Part shown: piece after piece, positions 1 to 8,907 of the stretch
Position numbering within the stretch: the stretch's first letter is position 1
How the letters are laid out: each line of letters begins with the position of its first letter
NCBI GenBank assembly: GCA_001785175.1
Contig: MFSY01000096.1
Location: forward strand, 4,911-21,815
Direction: 5' to 3'
Length of the DNA: 16,905 nucleotides
Source: Candidatus Muproteobacteria bacterium RIFCSPHIGHO2_01_FULL_65_16
GTDB lineage: Bacteria; Pseudomonadota; Gammaproteobacteria; Acidiferrobacterales; Sulfurifustaceae
Notes under the pieces: generated by a model
Seen by the model: the letters and a program-made list of their open reading frames with translations, nothing else
Database searches by the model: none
Told to the model about the DNA's origin: nothing
Translations under genes and position numbers: made by a program

Positions 1-749
1 GCTGGCGGATCGCGCGCCTCAAGCTCACGCGGCCGGAGATGAAGTTCACCGCCAGCGGCCGGTGGCGGCGCCTCGACGACCGGCACGAGAGCGAATTCGA
101 GATCGGCCTCAAGGACTCCGACATGGGCAAGACGCTCGAGGCGCTGGGGATACCGGGCCAGATGTCCGGCGGCGAGGTGGACTTGAACGCGCGCCTCTCG
201 TGGCCGGGCTCGCCCACCAACATCAGGCCCGCCGGCGTCAGCGGCCGGATCGCCGTCGCCGCCGAGGACGGCCGGTTCCTGCAGCTCAAACAGGGCGCGG
301 GCCGGATGTTCGGCCTGCTGGACCTGAGCTCCATTGGCCGTTACCTCATGCTCGATTTCAGCGCCGCCTTCGGCAAGGGTTTCGTGTTCAACAAGATCAC
401 CGGCGGCATTGACGTTGATCGCGGCAACGCCAACACCCGCGATCTTTCCATCAACGGCCCGTCGGCGCAGATCGGCGTCGTCGGGCGCGTGGGCCTGGTG
501 GCGGAGGATTTCGATCTGGTGATCGAGGTCCAGCCGCGGCTGACCAGCAGCCTGACGCTCACCACCTGGGGTCTGTGGGGGCCGCAGGTGGCGGCGTGGG
601 TGCTGGCGATGCAGAAGATCTTCAAGAAGCAGATCAGCGCGGGTACCCGCGTGACCTATGTGGTCAAGGGGCCATGGGCCGATCCGACCGTGACCAAATC
701 CGAGCTCGAGGCTCCGCCGAAAGAAGCGACGCCGCCGGCGGGTGAATGA
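1..749 (+). CDS. yhdP: YhdP/AsmA-like outer-membrane lipid transport protein, C-terminal 248 residues (5' partial)
   Basis: The reading frame is open from base 3, so the gene begins upstream of the window; only the C-terminal part is seen. YhdP-family proteins are very long inner-membrane-anchored, AsmA-like proteins that span the periplasm and help move phospholipid to the outer membrane. The fragment carries the family's characteristic C-terminal run: GLLDLSSIGRYLMLDFSAAF, then a KGFVFNKI-GGI segment, an ING-SAQIGVVGR strand, a VQPRLTSSL segment, and a hydrophobic helix followed by IFKKQ and a final Y-V-GPW-DP motif. I recall the same order in E. coli YhdP. It ends in a low-complexity Pro/Glu/Ala tail. 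The following gene cluster (nitrilase, tldD, pmbA) is the usual downstream neighbourhood of yhdP in gammaproteobacteria. A repeat element begins about 10 bases after its stop codon. Confidence 0.85.
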   Translation, partial: WRIARLKLTRPEMKFTASGRWRRLDDRHESEFEIGLKDSDMGKTLEALGIPGQMSGGEVDLNARLSWPGSPTNIRPAGVSGRIAVAAEDGRFLQLKQGAGRMFGLLDLSSIGRYLMLDFSAAFGKGFVFNKITGGIDVDRGNANTRDLSINGPSAQIGVVGRVGLVAEDFDLVIEVQPRLTSSLTLTTWGLWGPQVAAWVLAMQKIFKKQISAGTRVTYVVKGPWADPTVTKSELEAPPKEATPPAGE

Positions 750-760
750 CCGCGGAAATT

Positions 761-808
761 GCTGAAAGAATGATTTTCACCGCAAAGGCGCAGAGGCGCG
801 GAGAAAAA
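761..808 (+). repeat. Octamer tandem repeat with leader (CGCAAAGG/CGCAGAGG type)
   Basis: Three imperfect octamers (CGCAAAGG, CGCAGAGG, CGCGGAGA; 781-804) follow a non-repetitive leader GCTGAAAG..TGATTTTCAC (761-780) and run into an A-rich end. The leader recurs almost identically at 8911-8930, and a shortened form lies at 10625-10640. The 16 bases at 787-802 recur in reverse complement inside the 3' end of hprK (11023-11038). The element sits directly after the yhdP stop codon. Confidence 0.8.
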
Positions 809-810
809 TA

Positions 811-831
811 AGCTATCAGCTATCAGCGATC
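811..831 (+). repeat. Heptamer tandem array (AGCTATC units)
   Basis: Three heptamers AGCTATC, AGCTATC, AGCGATC, followed by a degenerate fourth (AGCCGGT). The unit is the reverse complement of GATAGCT, which is the same family as the TAGCTGA/TAGCTAT arrays at 10688-10701 and 10873-10907. Confidence 0.75.
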
Positions 832-885
832 AGCCGGTCTGGCGAAGGTTTCTTAATCCACTGGCGGCTCAAAACAGATTTCGAT

Positions 886-893
886 GTTATTCT
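886..893 (+). promoter_or_regulatory. Possible extended -10 promoter element upstream of the small secreted-protein gene
   Basis: TGTTATTCT (from 886; TATTCT core at 888-893) fits an extended -10 of the sigma-70 type. No convincing -35 box lies 17 bases upstream. The first transcribed base would fall close to the ATG at 901, and no Shine-Dalgarno sequence precedes that ATG, so a leaderless transcript is conceivable. This is a weak call from motif reading alone. Confidence 0.25.
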
Positions 894-900
894 ACGTTCG

Positions 901-1242
901 ATGAAACGCCTGTTTTTGCCCGTCCTTCTTTTGCTTCCCCTGTCATCCCAGGCCGCCGAGACCGTCACGATCACGGCCGAGCAGTGGGCGCGGCCGCGCA
1001 CAGCCGAGGCGGTCCTGGCGTTTCCGGGCCTGGGTCCGCTGCTCGAGGAATTCGAGCGCGCCCCGGACAGCCGGATTGTGATCCGGCACGGCGGCGACGA
1101 CGAGGCCGTGCTGTGGGTGGAGGAGCTGCGTTCCTGGCTCGTGGCCCTGGGCGTGCCGGCGGCGCGCATCCGGTTGCAGGCCGATCTGGCGACGGCGGAG
1201 CACGTCCTGCTGGATGCGCGCGCGCGCGGGAGCGAGCCGTGA
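901..1242 (+). CDS. Small secreted/periplasmic protein, possibly a degenerate OmpA-like fold (113 aa)
   Basis: The first 18 or so residues look like a Sec signal peptide: MKR, then a Leu/Pro-rich hydrophobic core, ending SSQA-AE. The mature part is about 95 residues and acidic. Its second half (DSRIVIRHGGDDEAVLWVEE, then LRSWLVALGVPAARIRL) has the strand, helix and GVPAARI rhythm of OmpA-like peptidoglycan-binding domains, but I cannot see the full set of binding residues, so this is only a structural resemblance. It lies between yhdP and the nitrilase-family gene, and its stop codon overlaps the next start (GTGA), which indicates co-translation. No Shine-Dalgarno sequence precedes the ATG. 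The codon-position GC bias matches the neighbouring genes and the signal peptide supports a real gene. No function can be assigned. Confidence 0.65.
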   Translation: MKRLFLPVLLLLPLSSQAAETVTITAEQWARPRTAEAVLAFPGLGPLLEEFERAPDSRIVIRHGGDDEAVLWVEELRSWLVALGVPAARIRLQADLATAEHVLLDARARGSEP

Positions 1243-2054
1243 CGCGGATGGCCGCGGTGCAGATGGTCTCCGGCGCGGACGTCGAGAAGAATCTGGCGCA
1301 CGCAGCCACCCTCGTCGCCGCGGCCGCGGCCGCGGGCGCGCGGCTCGTCGCGCTGCCGGAGAATTTCGCCGTCATGCCGCGGGCGGAGTCCGAACGCCGG
1401 GCGGCGGCCGAGGCCGACGGTCGTGGGCCGATCCAGGAGTTCCTCGCCCGGGCCGCGCGCACGCACCGTGTCTGGCTCGTGGGCGGCACCGTTGCGCTCA
1501 CGGCCGGCGCGCCGGGAAAGCTGCGCGCGTCCTGCCTGCTGTTCAACGACGCGGGCGAGCGCGTCGCGCGTTACGACAAGATTCATCTGTTCGACGCCAG
1601 CCCCGACGGCGCCGAGCGCTATCAGGAATCCGCCGGTTTCGAGGCGGGCGCGGAGGTCGTGGTCGCGGACACGCCCTTCGGCCGTCTCGGTCTCGCCGTG
1701 TGCTACGACCTGCGGTTCCCGGAGCTGTTCCGGCGCCTGCTCGACCGGGGCGCCGAGATTTTCGCCGTCCCCTCCGCCTTCACCGCCTACACCGGCGGCG
1801 CGCACTGGGAGACCCTGGTGCGCGCGCGGGCGATCGAAAACCTCGCCTTCGTCATCGCCCCGGACCAGGGCGGCCGGCACGAGAACGGGCGCGAGACCCA
1901 CGGCGACAGCATGATCGTCGGCCCGTGGGGCGAGGTCCTCGCGCGCTGCGGCAAGGGCGCGGGCGTCGCCGTCGCCGACTGCGATCCGGAGCAACTGCGG
2001 AAAGCGCGCACGCGCCTGCCGAGCATCCAGCATCGCAGAATCAAGTCGGGATGA
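1239..2054 (+). CDS. Carbon-nitrogen hydrolase, nitrilase superfamily (Nit1/YbeM-like amidase, 271 aa)
   Basis: A nitrilase-superfamily amidase with the complete Glu-Lys-Cys triad: Glu41 in ALPENF, Lys114 in RYDKIHLFD, and Cys155 in GLAVCYDLRFPEL. The CYDLRFPEL signature and the length place it in the Nit1/YbeM/omega-amidase branch. Known members hydrolyse deaminated glutathione or alpha-keto acid omega-amides in the cytoplasm as metabolite repair. Which substrate applies here cannot be read from sequence. I chose the GTG at 1239 because GGGAG lies at 1228-1232 with 6-base spacing, the GTG overlaps the stop codon of the preceding gene (GTGA), and the N-terminus MTRMAAVQM then matches family members. 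An ATG at 1248 would remove three residues. Its location between yhdP and tldD is a common gammaproteobacterial arrangement. Confidence 0.9.
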   Translation: MTRMAAVQMVSGADVEKNLAHAATLVAAAAAAGARLVALPENFAVMPRAESERRAAAEADGRGPIQEFLARAARTHRVWLVGGTVALTAGAPGKLRASCLLFNDAGERVARYDKIHLFDASPDGAERYQESAGFEAGAEVVVADTPFGRLGLAVCYDLRFPELFRRLLDRGAEIFAVPSAFTAYTGGAHWETLVRARAIENLAFVIAPDQGGRHENGRETHGDSMIVGPWGEVLARCGKGAGVAVADCDPEQLRKARTRLPSIQHRRIKSG

Positions 2055-2067
2055 GGACCGAGAACTT

Positions 2068-2103
2068 AGGACTGAGGGCTGAGGTCAACGAATCACGAAT
2101 CAC
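2068..2103 (+). repeat. Mixed heptamer repeats (ACTGAGG and ACGAATC types) downstream of the nitrilase gene
   Basis: AGGACTGAGGGCTGAGG at 2068-2084 holds two ACTGAGG-type heptamers. It is followed at once by two ACGAATC heptamers. The 17 bases at 2068-2084 recur exactly, in inverted orientation, at 3716-3732 inside the pmbA start region. The ACGAATC unit is the same as in the array inside tldD (2540-2595). Confidence 0.75.
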
Positions 2104-2111
2104 TAGCCCAA

Positions 2112-2183
2112 GTAGGTTGGGTTGAGCGAAGCGAAACCCAACAAATCGTTGGGTTACGGCGCTTCGCGCCTAACCCAACCTAC
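2112..2183 (+). repeat. 72-bp compound palindromic repeat (GTAGGTTGGGTT...AACCCAACCTAC)
   Basis: Perfect 12-base outer inverted repeats GTAGGTTGGGTT (2112-2123) and AACCCAACCTAC (2172-2183) enclose two nested hairpins. The second hairpin pairs TTGGGTTA (2149-2156) with TAACCCAA (2171-2178) and has an inner GGCGC-TTC-GCGCC stem. I know this GTAGGTTGGGTTA-type element as a widespread intergenic repeat in bacterial genomes. It could act as a bidirectional transcription barrier between the nitrilase gene and tldD, but there is no clear T-tract. Confidence 0.8.
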
Positions 2184-2233
2184 ATTGAAACCATTTCGAG
2201 ATAGGTTCTAGTCACGGATCACGACCAAAGATT

Positions 2234-3691
2234 ATGCTGGATCTGGCCAAAAAGACGCTTCTGGAACCCGCGGGGATCGGCGCGCGCGAGATCGAGCGGT
2301 TGTTCGCCGCGCTCATGGCTGCACGCATTGATTACGCCGATCTCTATTTTCAGTACAGCCGCTACGAGTCGTGGTCGCTCGAGGAGGGCATAGTCAAGTC
2401 GGGCAGCCACAACATCGAGCAGGGCGCGGGCGTGCGCGCGGTCGCGGGCGAAAAAACCGGCTTCGCCTATTCCGACGAGATCGTGCTGCCCGCGCTGCTG
2501 CAGGCGGCCGAGGCGGCGCGCGCCATCGCGCGCTCAAGCACGAGCCACGAGCCACGAGCCACGAATCACGAATCACGAATCACGAGCCACGAGCCACGGA
2601 CCCTGGCCCTGTACGCCCCGCTGGATCCGCTCGCCAGCCTCGCCGATGACGCCAAGGTCAAACTGCTCGAGCGCGTCGAGCGCGAGGCGCGGGCGCAGGA
2701 TCCGCGCGTGCGGCAGGTGATGGCGAGTCTGAGCGGGACGCACGAGGCGGTGCTGGTGGCGCGCGCCGACGGCCTGCTTGCCGCCGACGTGCGCCCGCTG
2801 GTGCGGCTCAACGTCACCGTGATCGCCGAGCACAACGGCCGCCGCGAATCGGGCGGCGCCGGCGGCGGCGGCCGTTTCGGCTACCAGTACTTTCTCGACG
2901 GCGACATGGGGCTTTCCTACGCGCGCGAGGCCGTGCGCCAGGCCCTGGTGAATCTGGAGGCGACCGAGGCGCCGGCCGGGACGATGACGGTGGTGCTCGG
3001 CCCCGGCTGGCCCGGGATCCTGCTGCACGAGGCCATCGGCCACGGGCTCGAGGGGGATTTCAACCGCAAGGGCACCTCGGCCTTCGCCGGGCGCGTCGGG
3101 CAGCAGGTGGCCTCGAGATTGTGCACCGTGGTGGACGACGGGACGCTGCCGGAGCGCCGCGGCTCGCTCAACGTGGACGATGAGGGCACGCCGGCCCAGC
3201 GCACGGTGCTGATCGAAAACGGCGTCCTCAAGGGTTACATGCAGGACATGCTCAACGCACGCCTGATGGGCGTGCGCCCGACCGGCAACGGCCGGCGCGA
3301 ATCCTACGCGCACCTGCCGCTGCCGCGCATGACGAATACCTACATGTTGGCGGGTGCTCACAATCCCGAAGAGATCATCCGTTCCGTGACGAAAGGCCTG
3401 TATGCCGTCAATTTCGGCGGCGGGCAGGTGGACATCACGAACGGCAAGTTCGTGTTCTCGGCCTCCGAGGCCTACCTGATCGAGAACGGCAAGGTCACGC
3501 GCCCGGTGAAGGGGGCCACGCTCATCGGCAACGGTCCGGACGTGTTGCGGCGCGTCAGCATGGTCGGCAACGATCTCAAGCTCGATCCGGGCGTGGGCAC
3601 CTGCGGCAAGGACGGCCAAAGTGTACCCGTTGGTGTCGGACAGCCGACGCTTCGCATTGACGGGCTTACGGTGGGAGGGACTCAGTCGTGA
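2234..3691 (+). CDS. tldD: TldD metalloprotease subunit (485 aa) with an in-frame repeat insertion
   Basis: Catalytic subunit of the TldD/TldE (PmbA) heterodimeric metalloprotease, a cytoplasmic enzyme known for microcin B17 leader removal and CcdA degradation. The zinc motif HExxxH is intact: His265, Glu266 and His270 in [13 protein letters not shown]. The N-terminal [29 protein letters not shown] block and the C-terminal [18 protein letters not shown] block are typical, and the length (485) is close to the E. coli protein (about 481). The ATG at 2234 gives the family N-terminus although no good Shine-Dalgarno sequence is visible. Oddity: residues about 101-122 are low-complexity ([16 protein letters not shown]) and are encoded by eight heptamers at 2540-2595. 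They fall in the loop before LYAPLDPL, away from the active site. The stop codon overlaps the pmbA GTG. Confidence 0.95.
   Translation: MLDLAKKTLLEPAGIGAREIERLFAALMAARIDYADLYFQYSRYESWSLEEGIVKSGSHNIEQGAGVRAVAGEKTGFAYSDEIVLPALLQAAEAARAIARSSTSHEPRATNHESRITSHEPRTLALYAPLDPLASLADDAKVKLLERVEREARAQDPRVRQVMASLSGTHEAVLVARADGLLAADVRPLVRLNVTVIAEHNGRRESGGAGGGGRFGYQYFLDGDMGLSYAREAVRQALVNLEATEAPAGTMTVVLGPGWPGILLHEAIGHGLEGDFNRKGTSAFAGRVGQQVASRLCTVVDDGTLPERRGSLNVDDEGTPAQRTVLIENGVLKGYMQDMLNARLMGVRPTGNGRRESYAHLPLPRMTNTYMLAGAHNPEEIIRSVTKGLYAVNFGGGQVDITNGKFVFSASEAYLIENGKVTRPVKGATLIGNGPDVLRRVSMVGNDLKLDPGVGTCGKDGQSVPVGVGQPTLRIDGLTVGGTQS
2540..2595 (+). repeat. Eight tandem heptamers (ACGAGCC/ACGAATC) inside tldD
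   Basis: The order is ACGAGCC x3, ACGAATC x3, ACGAGCC x2, then a partial ACGG. The array is read in frame as a Ser/His/Glu/Pro/Arg-rich loop. Three units equal 21 bases, so gain or loss of single units would shift the tldD frame. Confidence 0.95.
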
Positions 3692-3752
3692 GTCGAGATA
3701 AGAGCAGTCCTCAGTCCTCAGCCCTCAGTCCTGGTTCGAGACTCACGACTGA
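3682..3752 (+). promoter_or_regulatory. Inverted repeat covering the pmbA start codon, with a heptamer loop
   Basis: TCAGTCGTGAGTC (3682-3694) and GACTCACGACTGA (3740-3752) are perfect 13-base inverted repeats separated by 45 bases. The left arm contains the pmbA GTG start (3688-3690) and the tldD stop (3689-3691). The loop carries CCTCAGT, CCTCAGC, CCTCAGT heptamers (3709-3729). In mRNA the hairpin would cover the start codon, and ribosomes finishing tldD would open it, so it may enforce translational coupling. The structure is seen in the sequence; the function is inferred. Confidence 0.5.
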
Positions 3753-5067
3753 CGACTCACAACTGCGCGAGCTTGTGGCGAGCGTCCTGGCCGAGGCGAA
3801 GCAGCAGGGGGCGAGCAGCGCCGAGGCCGCGGTGAACGTCAGCCAGGGGCTCGCCGTCAATGTGCGCCTGGGCGAGGTCGAGACGATCGAGCACACACGC
3901 GACCGCGGCCTGGGCGTGACGGTCTACTTCGGGCGGCGCACCGGCTCGGCGAGCACCACCGATTTCGGCCCCGCGGCCGTGCGCGACAGCGTGCGCGCCG
4001 CCTGCGCCATCGCGCGCCACACGGCGGAAGACGACTGCGCCGGCCTGGCCGATCCCGAACGGCTGGCAAAGGACGTTCCCGATCTCGACCTTTGCCATCC
4101 CTGGCGCCCGGGCGTGGAGCAGGCCATCGAGCACGCGCGCGCGTGCGAGGACGCGGCGCGCGCGACGCCGCGCATCGCCAACTCCGAGGGCGCGAGCCTT
4201 TCCACCCACGAGGGTCTGGATGTCTACGCCAACACCCACGGTTTTGTCGGCGCGGTCGCGGCCACGCGCCACAGCCTCTCCGTCAGCGTCATCGCCCAGG
4301 ACGGGAGCGGCATGCAGCGCGACTACTGGTACACCGTGGCGCGGGACGGCGCCGGTCTCGCGCCGCCCGAGGCCGTGGGCAAGGAGGCGGCGCGCCGCGC
4401 CGCCCATCGCCTCGGCGCCAGGAAGCTTTCCACCCGCCGCTGCCCGGTGCTGTACGAGGCCCCGGTCGCCGCGAGCCTGTTGTCGCATCTCGTCTCCGCC
4501 GTGCGCGGCACGAGCCTGTACCGGGAGGCGTCGTTCCTGCTGAATCACCTGGGGAAACAGGTGTTTTCGGATTTCGTGCATGTCCACGAGCAGCCCCGTC
4601 TCAGGGGCGCGCTCGGGAGCGCCGCCTTCGACGGCGAGGGTGTGGCGACGGCCGCGCGCGACCTGGTGCGGGGCGGCGTACTTCTGGGTTACGTGCTCGA
4701 TTCGTACTCGGGGCGCAAGCTCAAGCTCCCCACCACCGGCAACGCGGGCGGCGTGCACAATCTCACGCTCGATCCGAGCGGCCCGGAGGGCCTCGACGGA
4801 CTGCTCAAGCAGATGGGCACGGGGCTGCTGGTCACCGAGCTCATCGGCTTCGGCGTCAACACCGTCACCGGCGATTATTCGCGCGGCGCGGCCGGGTTCT
4901 GGGTGGAAAGCGGCGAGATACAGTATCCGGTCGAGGAGATCACCATCGCCGGCAACCTCAAGGACATGTACCGCGCCATCGCCGCGGCCGGCAGCGATGT
5001 GGACACCCGCGGCAACATCCGCACCGGCTCGATCCTGCTCGGGGCGATGACCGTCGCCGGGAGCTGA
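3688..5067 (+). CDS. pmbA: TldE/PmbA protease subunit (459 aa)
   Basis: Partner of TldD in the TldD/TldE protease. It shares the fold but lacks the HExxxH zinc motif, as expected for PmbA. Family landmarks are a [20 protein letters not shown] segment near residue 58, [20 protein letters not shown] in the middle, [17 protein letters not shown], and a C-terminal [20 protein letters not shown] followed by an [12 protein letters not shown] block. I chose GTG at 3688 because GGGAGG lies about 8 bases upstream and the GTGA overlap with the tldD stop is typical of coupled genes. Residues 2 to about 24 (Ser/Asp/Thr-rich) are encoded by heptamer repeats and look like an added N-terminal tail; alignable PmbA sequence starts at about residue 25. 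In many gammaproteobacteria darP/yjgA lies between tldD and pmbA; here it is absent. Confidence 0.93.
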   Translation: MSRDKSSPQSSALSPGSRLTTDDSQLRELVASVLAEAKQQGASSAEAAVNVSQGLAVNVRLGEVETIEHTRDRGLGVTVYFGRRTGSASTTDFGPAAVRDSVRAACAIARHTAEDDCAGLADPERLAKDVPDLDLCHPWRPGVEQAIEHARACEDAARATPRIANSEGASLSTHEGLDVYANTHGFVGAVAATRHSLSVSVIAQDGSGMQRDYWYTVARDGAGLAPPEAVGKEAARRAAHRLGARKLSTRRCPVLYEAPVAASLLSHLVSAVRGTSLYREASFLLNHLGKQVFSDFVHVHEQPRLRGALGSAAFDGEGVATAARDLVRGGVLLGYVLDSYSGRKLKLPTTGNAGGVHNLTLDPSGPEGLDGLLKQMGTGLLVTELIGFGVNTVTGDYSRGAAGFWVESGEIQYPVEEITIAGNLKDMYRAIAAAGSDVDTRGNIRTGSILLGAMTVAGS

Positions 5068-5074
5068 TATGATC

Positions 5075-5172
5075 TTTTGTCGCAAAGGCGCAAAGGCGCA
5101 AAGAAAGAACTGGGTCTGAGTTTCTCGGCGCGAAGCGCCGCTCCGTCTCCCTTTGCGTCTTTGCGTCAAAAA
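5075..5172 (+). repeat. Inverted pair of CGCAAAGG octamer arrays between pmbA and mgtE
   Basis: The left arm TTTTGT plus CGCAAAGG, CGCAAAGG, CGCAAAGA (5075-5104) faces a right arm with two TTTGCG-type units ending in TCAAAAA (5150-5172). The arms pair with a few mismatches over about 22 bases. A central hairpin CGGCGC-GAA-GCGCCG lies at 5126-5140. The element starts 7 bases after the pmbA stop and could act as a terminator-like barrier before mgtE, but no T-tract follows the central hairpin. Confidence 0.8.
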
Positions 5173-5240
5173 CTCATAAAAATCTCTTTCCGAACCGCTT
5201 TCGCGCGACTAAACTTTGCGCGCCGAGAAAGATCGCACCC

Positions 5241-6590
5241 ATGGCGCGCAAACCGAAGAAGCCCGATCGTCTGAAGCGAGTCCTCGCGGCCCTCGAGGCC
5301 GGCGACAGCGCCAAGATCCGCGAGATCCTCGCCGGCCTGCACCCCGCCGACATCGCCAACCTGATCGAGGGTCTTTTGCCGGAGCGGCGCCCCGGGGTCT
5401 GGGCGCAGGTGGACATCGAGCGCGTGGGCGAGGTCCTGCTCGAGCTGCCCGAGGCGGTGCGCGCGGACCTGGTCAAGCTCATGGACGACAAGGCCCTGGT
5501 GGCCGCGGCCCGGGGCCTGGACACGGACGACATCGCCGATCTGATCCCCGACCTCTCGGACGAGGTCATCGCCGAGATCCTGTTCGCGCTCGACAAGCAG
5601 GACCGCCAGCGCCTGGACGCGGTGCTGTCCTACGCCGAGGACACCGCCGGCGGCCTGATGAACGTGGACGCCGTCACCGTGCGGGAGAACATCAATCTCG
5701 AGGTCGTGCTGCGCTACCTGCGCCGCCGCGGCGAGCTGCCGGAGAACACCAACCAGCTGTTCGTCGTGGACCGCAACGACAGCCTGGTCGGGGCCCTGCC
5801 GATCGGCCGGCTGCTGACCTCGGACGCCGCGCTGCGTGTGTCCCAGGTGATGCAGCGCGACGCGGTGAGATTCACGGCGCTCGCCCCGGACCGGGAGGTG
5901 GCGGCGGCGTTCGAGCGCTACGACCTGGTGTCGGCCCCGGTGGTGGACGGGAACAACCGCCTGCTCGGGCGCATCACGGTGGACGACGTGATGGACGTCA
6001 TCCGCGACGAGGCCGAGCGCTCGGTGCTGGCGCCGGCGGGGTTGTCCGAGGAGGAGGACATCCTGGCGCCGGTCGTGCGCACCAGCCGCAAGCGCGCCGT
6101 CTGGCTCGGCATCAATCTCGTCACCGCCTTCATCGCCGCCGCGGTCGTGGGCCTGTTCGAGCACACGATCGAGAAGGTGGCGGTGCTCGCGGTGATGCTG
6201 CCGATCGTGGCCGGCATGGGCGGCAACGCCGGGACGCAGACGTTGACGGTGGTGGTGCGCGGACTGGCGCTCGGGATCGTGACCGAGGCCAACGCGCGCA
6301 CGGTGCTGTTCAAGGAGCTGATGGTCGGCGCGCTCAACGGGGTGCTGTGGGCGCTGACCGTCGCGCTGGTCATCATAGCGTGGCGCCAGAATTACCTCGT
6401 GGCGCTCGCGCTCGCGCTCGCCATGGTGATCAATCTCGTGTTCGCCGCGCTTTCCGGCGTCACGATCCCGATCCTGGTGCGCAGGTTCGGCGTTGACCCG
6501 GCGGTCGCCAGCGGCGTGATTCTCACCACGGTGACCGACGTCGTGGGGTTCTTCGCGTTCCTCGGTCTGGCGACGCTGTTTCTGACTTGA
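5241..6590 (+). CDS. mgtE: MgtE family magnesium transporter (449 aa)
   Basis: Homodimeric inner-membrane Mg2+ channel/transporter. The domains appear in order: a cytoplasmic MgtE-N superhelical domain (about 1-125) with HPADIANLIEGL; tandem CBS domains (about 130-255) carrying the EDTAGGLMN linker and the LFVVD and SAPVVDGNN-LLGRI strands; a plug helix (about 256-275, IRDEAERSVL); and five predicted membrane segments from about 285. The pore signature PIVAGMGGNAGTQTLTVVVRG is present, and the Asp near the C-terminus (about Asp433, TDVVGFF) matches the pore Asp I recall from Thermus MgtE. The acidic residues in the N and CBS domains fit Mg2+-dependent closure. The ATG at 5241 follows a weak GAGAAAG. 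No Mg2+ riboswitch is apparent in the 170-base leader, part of which is a repeat element. Its position next to a PTS block is shared with Xanthomonadales. Confidence 0.95.
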   Translation: MARKPKKPDRLKRVLAALEAGDSAKIREILAGLHPADIANLIEGLLPERRPGVWAQVDIERVGEVLLELPEAVRADLVKLMDDKALVAAARGLDTDDIADLIPDLSDEVIAEILFALDKQDRQRLDAVLSYAEDTAGGLMNVDAVTVRENINLEVVLRYLRRRGELPENTNQLFVVDRNDSLVGALPIGRLLTSDAALRVSQVMQRDAVRFTALAPDREVAAAFERYDLVSAPVVDGNNRLLGRITVDDVMDVIRDEAERSVLAPAGLSEEEDILAPVVRTSRKRAVWLGINLVTAFIAAAVVGLFEHTIEKVAVLAVMLPIVAGMGGNAGTQTLTVVVRGLALGIVTEANARTVLFKELMVGALNGVLWALTVALVIIAWRQNYLVALALALAMVINLVFAALSGVTIPILVRRFGVDPAVASGVILTTVTDVVGFFAFLGLATLFLT

Positions 6591-6698
6591 CCCGCGCCGT
6601 ACGCGCCCCGAAAACCGCCTTTGGTCCGGAGATTTTGCCGCCGCCGCGCCGGCCGTGCCATATTTTTGTCAAGGAGCCACTTCCGGATTCCATCGTCC

Positions 6699-7100
6699 AT
6701 GCAACCGAACATCCAGCAGGCGCTGGCCCAGGCGATCAGGGACAAATGCTGCGTCGCCATCCGCTACCACGACCAGCGCCAGGTGCGCGTGATCGAGCCG
6801 CACGCCATCTATACCGATGAGCGCGGCGAGCTGGTCGTGGACGGCTATCAGACGCGCGGGCATTCCTCTTCCGGCCGGCCGCCGCCGTTCTGGCGCCCGT
6901 TCCGCCTGCGGAAGATCGCCTCGCTGTCGGTGCTGAAGGAGACGTTCGCGCCGCGCGTGGCCGAGGGCTTCAGCCCCGAGCGCCTGAAATACCGCCAGGG
7001 ACTGGTGGCGATCGTGCAGGACGGCGCGCCGGCCTTCGCCTATCCGGCCCAGAACCAGGAGGAGATGGGGCCGCAGCTGCCGGACGGGCTGCGGCGCTGA
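6699..7100 (+). CDS. Stand-alone WYL-domain protein (133 aa)
   Basis: A short cytoplasmic protein made almost entirely of a WYL-like domain (about residues 8-87): IQQALAQAIRDKCCVAIRYH, then RQVRVIEPHAIY, a GELVVDGYQT strand, a Ser/Gly loop, FWRPFRLRKIASLSVL, and a FAPR end. WYL domains usually sit behind a helix-turn-helix domain and bind ligands or nucleic acid; no DNA-binding domain is seen here. The C-terminal 45 residues hold no motif I recognise. The open frame extends upstream, but MQPNIQ at 6699 is the first start that gives a sensible domain N-terminus. AAGGAG at 6671-6676 is 22 bases away, too far for a standard ribosome-binding site, so the start is uncertain. It lies 108 bases after mgtE and converges with ptsI. 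Confidence 0.75.
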   Translation: MQPNIQQALAQAIRDKCCVAIRYHDQRQVRVIEPHAIYTDERGELVVDGYQTRGHSSSGRPPPFWRPFRLRKIASLSVLKETFAPRVAEGFSPERLKYRQGLVAIVQDGAPAFAYPAQNQEEMGPQLPDGLRR

Positions 7101-7125
7101 TAATTCCGGCTGCCCCCTTCTTTTA

Positions 7126-7146
7126 CCCTCGTCCCTCGTATCTCGT
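7126..7146 (+). repeat. Heptamer array in the convergent gap (CCCTCGT, CCCTCGT, ATCTCGT)
   Basis: Three tandem heptamers between the 3' ends of the WYL gene and ptsI. In reverse complement they read ACGAGAT, ACGAGGG, ACGAGGG, related to the ACGAGCC units inside tldD. No conventional hairpin terminator is visible in this 56-base gap. Confidence 0.65.
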
Positions 7147-7156
7147 ACCTGTTGTT

Positions 7157-8893
<1,737 letters not shown>

Positions 8894-8907
8894 GGGAACC
8901 TCGAAAA

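Noticed and set aside
816..2033. Long open frame on the minus strand (405 codons) opposite the small secreted protein and nitrilase genes
   Set aside because: It lies antisense to a gene with a complete catalytic triad, has the Arg/Ala/Gly-rich composition of GC-rich shadow frames, and shows no family motif. The same holds for the other long opposite-strand frames at 2573-3619, 3757-5169, 5166-6164, 7193-8890 and 11001-12851.
2540..2595. CRISPR-like array in tldD
   Set aside because: Units are 7 bases with no spacers, and the array is inside a coding frame; no cas genes are present.
5068..5240. Magnesium-sensing riboswitch ahead of mgtE
   Set aside because: The leader is mostly a paired octamer repeat; I see no M-box-like conserved core, and M-boxes are not expected in this group.
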